Part shown: positions 1 through 8,199 of the stretch, piece by piece
Layout: each line of letters begins with the position of its first letter
How positions within the stretch are numbered: position 1 is the first letter of the stretch
Source: Bacteroidaceae bacterium
GTDB taxonomy: Bacteria > Bacteroidota > Bacteroidia > Bacteroidales > Bacteroidaceae
Assembly: GCA_024401115.1 (NCBI GenBank)
Contig: JAKSLP010000013.1
Span: 1 to 58,893 of the forward strand
Direction of reading: 5' to 3'
Length of the DNA: 58,893 nt
The notes under the pieces: generated by a model
Told to the model about the DNA's origin: nothing
The model's database searches: none
What the model saw: the letters and a program-made list of their open reading frames with translations, nothing else
Made by a program: the position numbers and the translations under genes

Positions 1-25
1 CTGCGCAGTCTTTCGGCGAAGGACT

Positions 26-52
26 TATAAGTCTTCAGAATAAAGACTTATA
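26..52. repeat. 10-bp perfect inverted repeat downstream of the tolC-like gene
   Basis: TATAAGTCTT (26-35) and AAGACTTATA (43-52) form a perfect 10-bp stem with a 7-base loop, and bases 22-33 (GACTTATAAGTC) are themselves a palindrome. It starts 49 bases past the stop of the minus-strand TolC-like gene. No T-run follows on the minus strand, so it may protect the 3' end of the transcript or be a weak terminator; its role is not shown by the sequence. Confidence 0.4.
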
Positions 53-100
53 GACGACTAACTGGTGGCGTCTATGGGATATAAATGCGTATATTCATGT

Positions 101-1414
101 TTATAGCTCGATTCCCTGATAGAAATCCAGAATCTTCTTCCGGAAGACAAAGTTGTAGGAGGCCTGAACGCCATCGGCCTGAGCCTTCAGCATCTTTACC
201 ATGGCTTCCTGATATTCCGTGGAATTGGCTTTGCCATTCTCGTATTTCTTTTCCATCAGGTGGAAGGCGGTCTCGGCTGCTGTTTGGGCTGCCTGACTGC
301 TGGTACACTGGCTTTGGGCTGCCAGGGCATTGTAATAGGCCTGCTGAATTTCCTTGTACAGGTCTTTCTTGGCCTGATCCAGTTGCAACTGCTGGGTGAC
401 GTGCTGTGCCTGTGCCGTGCGAATCTGGTTGCGCGTGCTGTAGCGGTTGAAAATTGGAACACTCAGCGATACACCGATGTATTTCGAGAAATTGTCTTTC
501 ATCTGTCTGCCGAATGAGGATGCGTCAAAGCCGGACACCTTGTAGTAGTTGCTGTTTAATCCTCCCTGGGCATAAAGTGAAGGCAACTTGGCACTCTTGG
601 CAATGGAAATGCTTTCTTCTGCACTCCTGACTTTCAGCTCCTCGGATTTGATGCGGGGTTTGGTGGCTACTGCCTGCTGGTAGATGGCATCCGGGATGTC
701 CAACGTTACTTTTCCCGCTTCAGGCAGTTCCGGTGTCTCTACATCAAAACCTTCCGGGGTGGGCAGTTCCAGCAATTGAGACAAGTCTAATAACGCCAGC
801 TGGTAGCTGTTGCGCTGCTGTGTGAGTTGCAACTCATCCGCAGCAACTGCCGATTTAACCTCGGCCAAGTCCGATTCGGCTGCCCTGCCATTCAGGCAAA
901 GTTGCTCAATGCGTTTCTTCTGAACTTCTGCCAGTTTTAACTGGTTCTCGGCTATCTTAACCAACTCTTTCTGGTACAGTACCTCCAAGTAGGCTGAGGC
1001 GACCTGAATGCTAAGGTTGTCCTTGGCCTTGCTCATATCGGCAAGGGCTGCTTGCAGGTTCAGCCGCTTCAAATTGATGTCGTGTGTCAGTTGACCACCA
1101 GTATAAATAGGCACATTGGTGCTCATGCCCACGCTACTGTTCATGGTGTTTCGGTTGGCATAAGTGTTCTCGGCAGTAAGACCACGGCCAAAGTTGAAGG
1201 TTTGCGAGGCACTGGCTGACAGGTTGGGCAAACGGTTGTTCCGACTGGTGTTCAGCGCTATCTCTTGCTGAACCACGGTCTGCTGCTGTTGCTTCAAACT
1301 GATGTTATGCTCTATGGCATAGTCGATGCACTGCTTCAGTGTCCATTGCCGCTGGGCCTGGCAGGGCACAAAAGTGCAAAGGCTGAGGCCAAGGATAAGT
1401 ATGTTGTTCTTCAT
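101..1414 (-). CDS. TolC-family outer membrane efflux protein
   Basis: Outer-membrane channel component of a tripartite efflux or type I export system. The 437-residue product starts with a Sec signal peptide (MKNNILILGLSLCTFVPCQAQ) followed by the typical TolC opening WTLKQCIDYAIEHNISLKQ; two long alpha-helical, Gln/Ala/Lys-rich repeats follow, as in the OEP family, whose usual length is 420-480. An in-frame ATG at 1456 is 14 codons upstream, but it would put a charged extension before the signal peptide, so 1414 is preferred. It is the last gene of a minus-strand run with a MacA-like adaptor, two permeases and an ATPase, so it is inferred to be the exit duct for that pump. A palindromic repeat (1451-1600) separates it from the adaptor gene. 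Substrate unknown. Confidence 0.9.
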   Translation of the reverse strand: MKNNILILGLSLCTFVPCQAQRQWTLKQCIDYAIEHNISLKQQQQTVVQQEIALNTSRNNRLPNLSASASQTFNFGRGLTAENTYANRNTMNSSVGMSTNVPIYTGGQLTHDINLKRLNLQAALADMSKAKDNLSIQVASAYLEVLYQKELVKIAENQLKLAEVQKKRIEQLCLNGRAAESDLAEVKSAVAADELQLTQQRNSYQLALLDLSQLLELPTPEGFDVETPELPEAGKVTLDIPDAIYQQAVATKPRIKSEELKVRSAEESISIAKSAKLPSLYAQGGLNSNYYKVSGFDASSFGRQMKDNFSKYIGVSLSVPIFNRYSTRNQIRTAQAQHVTQQLQLDQAKKDLYKEIQQAYYNALAAQSQCTSSQAAQTAAETAFHLMEKKYENGKANSTEYQEAMVKMLKAQADGVQASYNFVFRKKILDFYQGIEL

Positions 1415-1450
1415 TGTTTTTTTCTTGTTGATGTGAGTATTTAATCCAGT

Positions 1451-1600
1451 TGTCATGTTGAGCGTAGCGAAACATCTTTCCTGGCTAGTATGCCATGCGG
1501 AATAGTAATATCCTTCGCTTCGCTCAGGATGACAGGAGGGCGCTCAGGATGACAGGAGGGGCGCTCAGGATGACAGGGGGGGCGCTCAGGATGACAGGGA
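1451..1600. repeat. interspersed palindromic repeat, copy A, with amplified right arm
   Basis: The left arm starts TGTCATGTTGAGCGTAGCGA (1451) and the right arm (about 1508-1534) ends CTTCGCTCAGGATGACA, close to its reverse complement. The end of the right arm, CGCTCAGGATGACAGG, is then repeated head to tail, with copies beginning at 1521, 1541, 1562 and 1583 (spacing 20-21 bases) that differ only in their G-rich spacers. It fills the gap between the adaptor and TolC genes. Related copies lie at 2740-2833 and 44189-44273. Confidence 0.85.
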
Positions 1601-1604
1601 AGGA

Positions 1605-2705
1605 TTATTCTTGTTTCTTTTCGATACCTCGTACAGTCTCCTTTCCCTTCAGGCCTGTCTTGATTTCAATGTTCAAACCATCGCTAAGTCCGGTAGTGAC
1701 AGCCTGTTTGCGGAACTCCTGTTTAGGCACACTGTCCGTTAGAATGTAAACAAAGGAACTGTCGCCCTTGAACTCAATGGCTGCTTCGGGAACGGTCAGC
1801 ACCTTGTTGGCTTTCTGCAGCACCAGTTTGGCATTGGCGCTGTAGCCGGAGCGGATAGTAATATTATCTGGAAGTGCAATGGCAGCCTTAATTTCAAACT
1901 GGTTGGCGCCGTTCTGTTCGGTAGCTTTAGGAGAAATATACTCCAAAGTGGCATTCAGCTTGACTTCCTCCAGGGCACCGATGGAAATTTCTACCGGCAT
2001 GCCCTCTACCACACGTCCTACTTCGGTCTCATCGATATTGCCGCGGAAAATAAGCTTGGTCATATCGGCCACGGTGGCAATGGTGGTACCATCATTGAAC
2101 GAGTTGCTCAGGATAACAGAGTTTCCCACCTTTACAGGAACGTCCAGAATCAGACCATCAATGGTAGAGCGAATCAGGGTGGTACTCATCTGGGCATTAC
2201 TCAGTGAGATACCCTCGCGCACAATATTCAGCTGATCTTTGGCCACTTTCATCTCAGCCTTCGCCTGATTCAGAGCCTGCAGGCCCTTTTCATGGTCTTC
2301 GGCACTGATCAGCTTCTCTTCGTACAGATTCTTGATGCGGTCGTATTCACGCTGTGCCTGGTCCATGTTAATCTGTGCCAGTTCAATACGGCTTTCGGCA
2401 GAGCTGAGGCTGCTCATGTCAGGAATAACCTTGACCTTGGCAATCACCTCGTCCTTCTTGACCATCTGTCCGGCTTCCTTATACAGCTCGGCAATGATAC
2501 CCGAAATCTGGGGTTTGATGTTCACCTCGTCTCTGGGTTCAATCTTTCCGGTAATCAGGGATGTCCGTTCCAGGTCCATCACCTTTGGCTGATGAGTCTC
2601 ATATACTATGATCTCTGGCTGTGACTTTTGGTACAAGAACCAAAAAGTACCGAGAAATACGGCTGATACGGCAGCGCCTGCTGCCACTTTTGTAAACTTA
2701 TTCAT
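1605..2705 (-). CDS. MacA-like periplasmic adaptor (HlyD/RND membrane fusion family)
   Basis: Periplasmic adaptor that links inner-membrane permeases to a TolC-like channel. The 366-residue protein has an N-terminal membrane anchor (about residues 7-26), a lipoyl-like segment (EVNIKPQISGIIAELYKEAG), a predicted alpha-hairpin coiled coil (about 80-160, rich in Gln, Ala and Lys), the second lipoyl half with STIDGLILDVPVKVG, and a beta-barrel plus membrane-proximal domain at the C-terminus. This order and length are typical of MacA. It lies between the two FtsX-like permease genes and the TolC gene in the same direction, each gap holding a palindromic repeat. Co-transcription through the hairpins is likely but not certain. 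Confidence 0.9.
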   Translation of the reverse strand: MNKFTKVAAGAAVSAVFLGTFWFLYQKSQPEIIVYETHQPKVMDLERTSLITGKIEPRDEVNIKPQISGIIAELYKEAGQMVKKDEVIAKVKVIPDMSSLSSAESRIELAQINMDQAQREYDRIKNLYEEKLISAEDHEKGLQALNQAKAEMKVAKDQLNIVREGISLSNAQMSTTLIRSTIDGLILDVPVKVGNSVILSNSFNDGTTIATVADMTKLIFRGNIDETEVGRVVEGMPVEISIGALEEVKLNATLEYISPKATEQNGANQFEIKAAIALPDNITIRSGYSANAKLVLQKANKVLTVPEAAIEFKGDSSFVYILTDSVPKQEFRKQAVTTGLSDGLNIEIKTGLKGKETVRGIEKKQE

Positions 2706-2739
2706 ATTGTGTTGTTTTTTTATTTATCTTTTGGGGTTT

Positions 2740-2833
2740 TGTCATTCTGAGTGTAACGAAGAATCTTGCCTTATGAGTGTGCTATTCAGTCAAGAAAGAT
2801 CCTTCGTTGCGTTTCACTCCGCTCAGGATGACA
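2740..2833. repeat. interspersed palindromic repeat, copy B
   Basis: Left arm 2740-2768 begins TGTCATTCTGAGTGTAACGA; right arm about 2795-2833 ends CTCCGCTCAGGATGACA. The arms are imperfect inverted repeats with a 26-base centre, and the right arm has a short extra GCG/CCG insertion relative to copy C. It occupies most of the gap between the MacB-like permease and the adaptor gene. It would fold as a long hairpin in RNA on either strand and so could affect relative expression or mRNA stability of the operon. Confidence 0.85.
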
Positions 2834-2852
2834 GCGGAGGAGGCTCAGGTTA

Positions 2853-4100
2853 TTATTCCTCTCTCATCGCATCCACCGGCTTAATGCTCAGCGCACGCAG
2901 GGTAGGGCCTGTGCCTGCCAATACACCCAACAGGCTGAGTAACAGGGCGGCTCCCATGGCTGTCCAAAAAGGAACCTGGAAGTTGGCCCCTTCAAACACT
3001 CCGGTGGCATTGTTCTCCAGAAGAACCAGCACGCCTACTGCCAGACAGATGCCCGTCATTCCTGCTACTAAGGTGAGAACGATACTCTCACTCATGGTCT
3101 GAATCAGGATGTCTCTGGGCTTGGCGCCGATGGCACGTCGTATTCCAATCTCACTGGTGCGCTCCCTGACGGTTACCAGCATGATGTTGCTCACACCAAT
3201 GGCTCCGGCTATCAGGGTGCCTAAACCTATCATCCATATCAGGATACTGATGCCTTTGAACAGACTGTCCACCATCTGGAAAATGGCTTCCGCATTGATC
3301 TTCTGTACAGCCTTGGTGTCATCCGGATGAATCTTGTGAATGCGCTTCAGCACATCCGCCACTTTCTCCTGTGCCTGACTCACGGTGTAGCCTTCCTTGA
3401 CGGTATAGGCTATCAGGTCGATATCGTTTTGTCTGTTGTAGATGGTGGTCAGTGTGCGGTAGGGCAGGAAGATGGTCTTGTCGGCAAATCCGCCAATGCT
3501 GATTCCGTTGCGCTCCTTGTTGTTCACGCCTACAATCTGATATTGCACACCATCTACTTTGATAAACTTTCCTAGAGGTGAAATGCTGTCAGGGAACAGG
3601 TCGGCTTTGATTCGTTTGCCGATGACACATACTTTCCTGCGCTGGTCATTATCGGCATTGTTCAATAGGCGGCCTTCCTGAATGGGCACCTGCTCGATGA
3701 CATTGTATTCCTCGGTAAAGGTCTTGACCGTCACATTCTTGGAATTCTTGTCCTGATAGGTGGCGTTGGCATTGGCACCAAAGGTGACCGGTGCCACCAC
3801 ATCCACTTCCGGCACCAGATTGCGTATACGCTCCAAATCCTGAAGCTGGATACTCCATGAACGCCCTGTCTGATAACCGGCATAAGGCTCGCTGGTGCGG
3901 TCGGCCACAATAAACCCGGCATTGGATGCAAATCCTGCAAAAGTCTTTCCCAAAGCCAATTGCAGGCCCTGGCCTCCACCCATCAGAATCATCAGCATAA
4001 AGATGCCCCAGAAGATACCGAAGGCCGTCAGAAAGGTCCGGGCCTTGTTTCGGGTGAGGGTAATTAATATCTCTCCCCATTGGTCACTGTCAAATCTCAT
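2853..4100 (-). CDS. MacB-like ABC transporter permease (FtsX family)
   Basis: Inner-membrane permease of a MacB-type mechanotransmission ABC exporter. The 415 residues show an N-terminal TM helix (FLTAFGIFWGIFMLMILMGG), a large periplasmic MacB_PCD domain (about 45-280), then three C-terminal TM helices, the first carrying GLGTLIAGAIGVSNIMLVTV followed by the cytoplasmic ERTSEIGIRRAIGAKPRDIL signature of the FtsX family. It is a paralogue of the next gene upstream (4116-5381), so the transporter is probably a heterodimer of permeases with a separate ATPase, the split form usual in Bacteroidetes. Substrate cannot be read from the sequence; antibiotics, lipids or peptides are all possible. Confidence 0.9.
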   Translation of the reverse strand: MRFDSDQWGEILITLTRNKARTFLTAFGIFWGIFMLMILMGGGQGLQLALGKTFAGFASNAGFIVADRTSEPYAGYQTGRSWSIQLQDLERIRNLVPEVDVVAPVTFGANANATYQDKNSKNVTVKTFTEEYNVIEQVPIQEGRLLNNADNDQRRKVCVIGKRIKADLFPDSISPLGKFIKVDGVQYQIVGVNNKERNGISIGGFADKTIFLPYRTLTTIYNRQNDIDLIAYTVKEGYTVSQAQEKVADVLKRIHKIHPDDTKAVQKINAEAIFQMVDSLFKGISILIWMIGLGTLIAGAIGVSNIMLVTVRERTSEIGIRRAIGAKPRDILIQTMSESIVLTLVAGMTGICLAVGVLVLLENNATGVFEGANFQVPFWTAMGAALLLSLLGVLAGTGPTLRALSIKPVDAMREE

Positions 4101-4115
4101 AACTGCTCCTTTCTT

Positions 4116-5381
4116 TTAACGGGCCTGTAGGGCCTCAATCGGTTTAATCTTTGTGGCTTTCCGGGCAGGAATGAATCCGGCCACAGCTCCTGCCATAATC
4201 ATCACCAGGGTGGCCTCGATGCAAATGTCTAGGCCTACGGTAGGGTCCTGAAAATACTCTATCTGTGCTTCACCAATATCCAAGGTAGAACTGCCGATAG
4301 CAGCATTCATGTATTCACAGAAGGCAATACCTCCGGTCATGCCAATGTAACCAAAGACGGTGGTAATCAGCACGCTCTCCAGGATGACCATAATGATGAT
4401 GTGCCAGGAACGGGCGCCCAGTGCCTTTCGGATACCAAATTCATGGGTACGTTCCCTGACGGAAATCAGCATGATGTTGCTCACACCGGTAATGCCGCTC
4501 AGCAGGGTGAGGATGCCCAGGAACCAGAATGAACTGCGAATGGCGCTGAAGGCATCGTCCATGGTCTCGGCCTGTGCTCCACCGCCCGAGATCCATACGG
4601 CTCGCTGGTCTTCAGGCGAGAAAACATGCTTGATGGCCAATGCCTTTCTGAGTACTTTCTCAAACACTTCGAATACTTCAACACGTGCCAGACCTTGGGT
4701 GCGCAGCATGATTTCGTCAGCCTTATTGCCTAGATGATATACCAGACGAAGGGTGGTTTGGGGTACAAACACTGTTTCGGCATTTCTGCTGGTGTTGTCC
4801 TTGACATACAGCACACCCACAATCTGGTACATGCTGCCGTCTATCTTCAGATAACGGGAAACCACTTCGGCATCCTTTCCGAACAGACGTTCGGCAATGG
4901 GTGCTGCTATGACGGCCACCCTGCGTTTCTCATCCAAGTCGCGCTGGTTCAGCAGTCGTCCGGCAATCACTTTATCCTTATTGCTCTGGAACATATAGGG
5001 TGTTCCGCCTTTCAGTGTAGTGCCCAGGGTCTTGTTGTTGTCGGTAGTAATGGTCACGCTTTTGTTGAACTCCGTGTGATAGCTCAGCACCCGATTGGGG
5101 TCAATCGCTATGCTCAGTTCACCATCGGTATCGTCCAGCTCGATGTGCCGTCCCTGCTCATAGCCTCCGAAGGCCTCCGAGGTCCAACCCGGATCAATGC
5201 TCACTGCATCCAGGTCCATTTCACCGGAATTGGCTTCCAGGGTATGTATGAGTCCGTTGCCGGCACCCAGCAGCACAATCAGCAGAAAGATACCGCTGGT
5301 CACGGCAAAGCCGGTAGCAGCTGCTCTCAGCTTATTCCGCTTGATGGCGTCCCATACTTCTAAAAATAAGTCCAGGAACAT
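4116..5381 (-). CDS. MacB-like ABC transporter permease (FtsX family), second subunit
   Basis: Second permease of the split MacB-like exporter, 421 residues. It has one N-terminal TM helix (about 19-42, ATGFAVTSGIFLLIVLLGAG), a periplasmic domain, and three C-terminal TM helices with the FtsX-type cytoplasmic loop ISVRERTHEFGIRKALGARS. The end VAGFIPARKATKIKPIEALQ is the classic end of this family. The gene begins only 5 bases after the ATPase stop and ends 15 bases before the next permease, so the three are very likely one translationally linked unit. The two permeases have similar length and the same domain order but clearly different periplasmic domains, consistent with a heterodimer. Confidence 0.9.
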   Translation of the reverse strand: MFLDLFLEVWDAIKRNKLRAAATGFAVTSGIFLLIVLLGAGNGLIHTLEANSGEMDLDAVSIDPGWTSEAFGGYEQGRHIELDDTDGELSIAIDPNRVLSYHTEFNKSVTITTDNNKTLGTTLKGGTPYMFQSNKDKVIAGRLLNQRDLDEKRRVAVIAAPIAERLFGKDAEVVSRYLKIDGSMYQIVGVLYVKDNTSRNAETVFVPQTTLRLVYHLGNKADEIMLRTQGLARVEVFEVFEKVLRKALAIKHVFSPEDQRAVWISGGGAQAETMDDAFSAIRSSFWFLGILTLLSGITGVSNIMLISVRERTHEFGIRKALGARSWHIIIMVILESVLITTVFGYIGMTGGIAFCEYMNAAIGSSTLDIGEAQIEYFQDPTVGLDICIEATLVMIMAGAVAGFIPARKATKIKPIEALQAR

Positions 5382-5386
5382 AATAC

Positions 5387-6073
5387 TTATTCGTTTGTGT
5401 CGTTTACTATCTCTATACTCTCTATCTGCCCATCCTTAATATGGACAATCTTCTCGGCACAGTGTGCCACATCGTTTTCGTGAGTAACCATCACAATGGT
5501 CATGCCCTGGCGGTGCAGCTCCCTCAGCAGATCCATCACCTCGATGGTGGTCTTGCTGTCCAGTGCTCCGGTAGGCTCATCGGCCAGGATGATGCTGGGG
5601 TGGGTGATAAGGGCACGGGCTATGGCTACACGCTGTTTCTGACCGCCCGACATCTCATTGGGGTAATGGTGTGCCCAGTCTTTTAGACCTACCTTATCCA
5701 AATATTCCAATGCCATCTGGTTGCGCTTCTTCCGGCTCACTCCCTGATAGAACAGGGGGAGTGCCACATTTTCCTGAGCATCCTTGAAGGAAATCAGGTT
5801 GAACGACTGGAACACAAAGCCGATCAGGCGATTCCGGTAGTAGGCTCCTTTATTCTCGCTCAGGTTCTTGATCAGTGTGCCATCCAGAATGTATTCTCCT
5901 TCGTCATAGTTGTCCAGGATACCTAGAATGTTCAGTAGAGTGGATTTGCCCGAACCGGAAGCACCCATGATGGCTACAAACTCGCCCTTTTGGATGTGCA
6001 GGTCAATGCCTTTCAATACATGCAAAGGTTGCTTGCCTTGGTAAGTCTTGTTGATGTTTGTCAGATGTATCAT
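5387..6073 (-). CDS. ABC transporter ATP-binding protein (MacB/LolD type)
   Basis: Cytoplasmic ATPase that drives the two FtsX-like permeases downstream. The 228 residues contain Walker A GASGSGKST (37-45), Q-loop region FVFQSFNLI, ABC signature MSGGQKQRVAIARAL, Walker B IILADEPTGALD and the H-loop VMVTHENDVAHCA. Length and motifs fit the LolD/MacB ATPase group. Its start is preceded by a -7 box TAATTTTG (6094-6087, minus strand) only 13 bases upstream, so the mRNA leader is very short, and an 11-bp palindrome (6103-6136) lies over the expected -33 region. This makes it the first gene of the pump operon, although read-through from the GntR gene upstream is also possible. Confidence 0.93.
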   Translation of the reverse strand: MIHLTNINKTYQGKQPLHVLKGIDLHIQKGEFVAIMGASGSGKSTLLNILGILDNYDEGEYILDGTLIKNLSENKGAYYRNRLIGFVFQSFNLISFKDAQENVALPLFYQGVSRKKRNQMALEYLDKVGLKDWAHHYPNEMSGGQKQRVAIARALITHPSIILADEPTGALDSKTTIEVMDLLRELHRQGMTIVMVTHENDVAHCAEKIVHIKDGQIESIEIVNDTNE

Positions 6074-6086
6074 GTTTCTTTTTGTG

Positions 6087-6136
6087 CAAAATTAGTTTAA
6101 GTATGAATGTCCCTCTTGTAAATTTGGGACATTCAT
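6087..6136 (-). promoter_or_regulatory. promoter with palindromic candidate operator for the MacB-like pump
   Basis: A Bacteroidetes -7 box, TAATTTTG on the minus strand, sits at 6094-6087. A perfect inverted repeat, ATGAATGTCCC (6103-6113) and GGGACATTCAT (6126-6136), 12 bases apart, covers the place where the -33 element should be. No T-run follows it, so a terminator for the upstream GntR gene is less likely than a repressor or activator site. The half-site does not resemble the AGTGTA half-site found upstream of the YtrB-like gene. Confidence 0.55.
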
Positions 6137-6172
6137 GCTTTATAGACGTATTATGAAAGAAAAATGCTGCGG

Positions 6173-6532
6173 TTATCGGTTGTATTGTTTGAAAAGTGCC
6201 TCAATCTCAGACATAGGAATATCCAGTGTCTTCATCTTTTGGAACAGTTCCGGCAACTCTTCATCCAAAAATACCTTTTTTCGTAAGTCCTTAATCAATG
6301 CCTGGGCTCCTTTGGCCACAAAATATCCGATGCCACGCTTGTTGTAGATAATCTCACTCTGCTGCAGGTAATCGTAGCTGCGTACCACCGTGTTGGCGTT
6401 CACCTCCACCTGTGCGGCATACTCTCTGACCGATGGAATGCGCTCCTCCTCGGGATATTGTCCCGCCAGTATCTCGTCGCACAGACGGTCTGCTATCTGC
6501 AGGTATATAGCTTTGTTTCCCTTAAAATCCAT
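6173..6532 (-). CDS. GntR-family regulator, YtrA subfamily
   Basis: Small DNA-binding repressor of the YtrA type: a winged helix-turn-helix (about residues 10-75, with IPSVREYAAQVEVNANTVVR) and only a short C-terminal helical tail instead of the large ligand domain of other GntR proteins. The 119-residue product starts MDFKGNKAIYLQIADRL, matching the usual start of the family; an in-frame ATG seven codons earlier (6553) would lengthen the overlap with the preceding gene from 11 to 32 bases. YtrA regulators usually sit with an ABC ATPase and membrane protein, as here (8199 to 6522), and control them. The palindrome AGTGTA-N12-TACACT at 8200-8223 is the likely target. Control of the downstream MacB-like pump is possible but not shown. 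Confidence 0.88.
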   Translation of the reverse strand: MDFKGNKAIYLQIADRLCDEILAGQYPEEERIPSVREYAAQVEVNANTVVRSYDYLQQSEIIYNKRGIGYFVAKGAQALIKDLRKKVFLDEELPELFQKMKTLDIPMSEIEALFKQYNR

Positions 6533-7358
6533 ACCAATGGTTTTTATTGTCAATGACTTGACGGTTTACAAACTTGCGGTATCCCAACCAGATGAAGAAT
6601 GCGCTGAGGCTCAGACAGATAATAGAAAATATGATGCATATCGTCTTGTGAAGAGCTTCTACACTCTCTTCTGAAATCTCCCAGTTGGTTTCTCCTGTAA
6701 TCAGATATCCGATAAAAGCCATAAGGGTTGCCAGCAGGATCATCCCCAAAGTGAATGTGCCGATACCTTTTAAAAAGGCATGCTTGGTCCACATACAGCC
6801 GCAAAGGAAGGCATAGCTTAAGAAAAATACCAGAACCATGAGGTTGGTCAGCGTGCTTACAAATGTCAGATTGCCGAAGTTGATAGAAAAATATCCGGCA
6901 CTGAACACTGGGCTAATCAAGTAACCGATAAAATAAGGCGATGCAAAATGAGCACCCTCACTGCCATGCAGAATCAGGTTTAGCAGATACTGAATCACAT
7001 CTCCAGCCAACAGGCAAACAATCAGTCCGAGAGGGTAGATGACCAGGTAGGTCAACATGCGGCTTACCAACTTCTCATTCATGCTGGCAGGAAGTGTCAG
7101 GGCTGCTATGCGTTGTGTCTTGGTGTGCATGGTATTACTGATTCCCGTTATCATGACGCTCCAGATAATGGTAAGTCCTGCACCCCAGAATTTGCCCAAT
7201 TCCTGTGCGTAATTCATTTCATTGGTAATGCCCCAAATCAGTCCGGTCAGGATGGCAAAACCGGCAATGGCCAACCAGCCATTCATGTAGTCCTTCTTGT
7301 GAGTTACCAGATCCCAACGGGTTACGTTGATAATATTTCGTGTATTCATATCTTTCAT
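6522..7358 (-). CDS. ABC-2-like membrane protein, partner of the YtrB-like ATPase
   Basis: Hydrophobic protein of about 278 residues with six or seven predicted TM helices, for example GWLAIAGFAILTGLIWGI near the N-terminus and ICIIFSIICLSLSAFFIWLG at the C-terminus. It follows the ABC ATPase gene with the stop and start only one base apart (TAACATG) and overlaps the GntR gene by 11 bases, so it is inferred to be the membrane subunit of that transporter. An ATG three codons later (7349) is an equally possible start. A longer in-frame reading from 7448 lies inside the ATPase gene and is not credible. No recognisable substrate motif; families of this type are often linked to cell-envelope stress or bacitracin-like signals. 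Confidence 0.8.
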   Translation of the reverse strand: MKDMNTRNIINVTRWDLVTHKKDYMNGWLAIAGFAILTGLIWGITNEMNYAQELGKFWGAGLTIIWSVMITGISNTMHTKTQRIAALTLPASMNEKLVSRMLTYLVIYPLGLIVCLLAGDVIQYLLNLILHGSEGAHFASPYFIGYLISPVFSAGYFSINFGNLTFVSTLTNLMVLVFFLSYAFLCGCMWTKHAFLKGIGTFTLGMILLATLMAFIGYLITGETNWEISEESVEALHKTICIIFSIICLSLSAFFIWLGYRKFVNRQVIDNKNHWYGF

Positions 7359-7359
7359 G

Positions 7360-8199
7360 TTAGCAGTTAAACAATGATTTGATTTTCTCTGGATTGGAGA
7401 TGACGGTGTTAAACAGCAGTTCCAGGTCCATATCGGTGTCTTCGTCATCCCTGTTCGGAACTACTACAGCCTGTCCCATAACAGATGGCATGGAGAACAG
7501 TGCATCATCCGGAACCTGCGACTGGCTCATCAGTTTGAAGGCCAGTTTCTGAGTGATGCGGATGGCCTCCTCGTTCAGTAGTACATTACTGTTGTCAATG
7601 ATGATGATCTGATCCAGCAATAGCTCCACATCCTTTACCTGGTGGGTGGAAATCAGAATGGTGCGGTCATCGGTCATGCATCGGCTGATCACCTTGCGGA
7701 ACTGGCTCTTGCTAGGGATGTCCATACCGTTGGTCGGTTCATCCATCAGCAGATATTGCACGTTGGTGGCTAATGCGAAACACATGAAGACTTTCTTTTT
7801 CTGTCCCATAGACAACTGGCCCAAATTAATCTCTGCAGGCAACTCAAAATGGCTCAGGCATTCTTCCATTAGCACCCTGTCGAATTTAGGATAGAAAGGA
7901 GCCATGGCATTTACGTATTCACTGATGCTGATAGCAGGCAATTCAAATTCCTCGGGTACCAGGAATAGATTGCTGAGTACTTCGGCCTGTCGCTTGGACA
8001 CGTCCTGGCCATTCATGGTGATACTGCCGGTCTTGGTGGTAAGTAATCCACTTATTAAATATAATAGGGTTGACTTACCTGCTCCGTTCTTGCCTAAGAG
8101 GCCACAAACCTTTCCTTCTGGAATGTTCAATGAAAGGTTAGAGAATACCTTATTGGCGTTCTTCCTGTACTGGTAATCAATGTTCTTAATTTCTATCAT
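7360..8199 (-). CDS. ABC transporter ATP-binding protein, YtrB-like
   Basis: Cytoplasmic ATPase of 279 residues with Walker A GKNGAGKST (36-44), signature LSMGQKKKVFMCFAL, Walker B YLLMDEPTNGMD and the H-loop ILISTHQVKDVE. The signature LSMGQ in place of LSGGQ and the short C-terminal extension fit the YtrB/EcsA-like group of exporters. It is the first gene of a minus-strand operon with a membrane protein and a YtrA-type repressor. Its promoter (-7 TACTTTTG at 8232-8225) and the overlapping AGTGTA-N12-TACACT palindrome, which ends at the base next to the ATG, suggest auto-regulation by that repressor. Role inferred: export of, or response to, a cell-wall-active compound. Confidence 0.9.
   Translation of the reverse strand: MIEIKNIDYQYRKNANKVFSNLSLNIPEGKVCGLLGKNGAGKSTLLYLISGLLTTKTGSITMNGQDVSKRQAEVLSNLFLVPEEFELPAISISEYVNAMAPFYPKFDRVLMEECLSHFELPAEINLGQLSMGQKKKVFMCFALATNVQYLLMDEPTNGMDIPSKSQFRKVISRCMTDDRTILISTHQVKDVELLLDQIIIIDNSNVLLNEEAIRITQKLAFKLMSQSQVPDDALFSMPSVMGQAVVVPNRDDEDTDMDLELLFNTVISNPEKIKSLFNC

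Noticed and set aside
1495..1749. 84-codon plus-strand frame with a repeated ALRMTGG motif
   Set aside because: It translates the tandem repeat array at 1521-1600 and then runs antisense into the adaptor gene. No evidence of coding.
6103..6136. Terminator for the GntR gene
   Set aside because: The stem is good, but no T-run follows on the minus strand and it sits over a promoter, so operator is preferred; not fully excluded.
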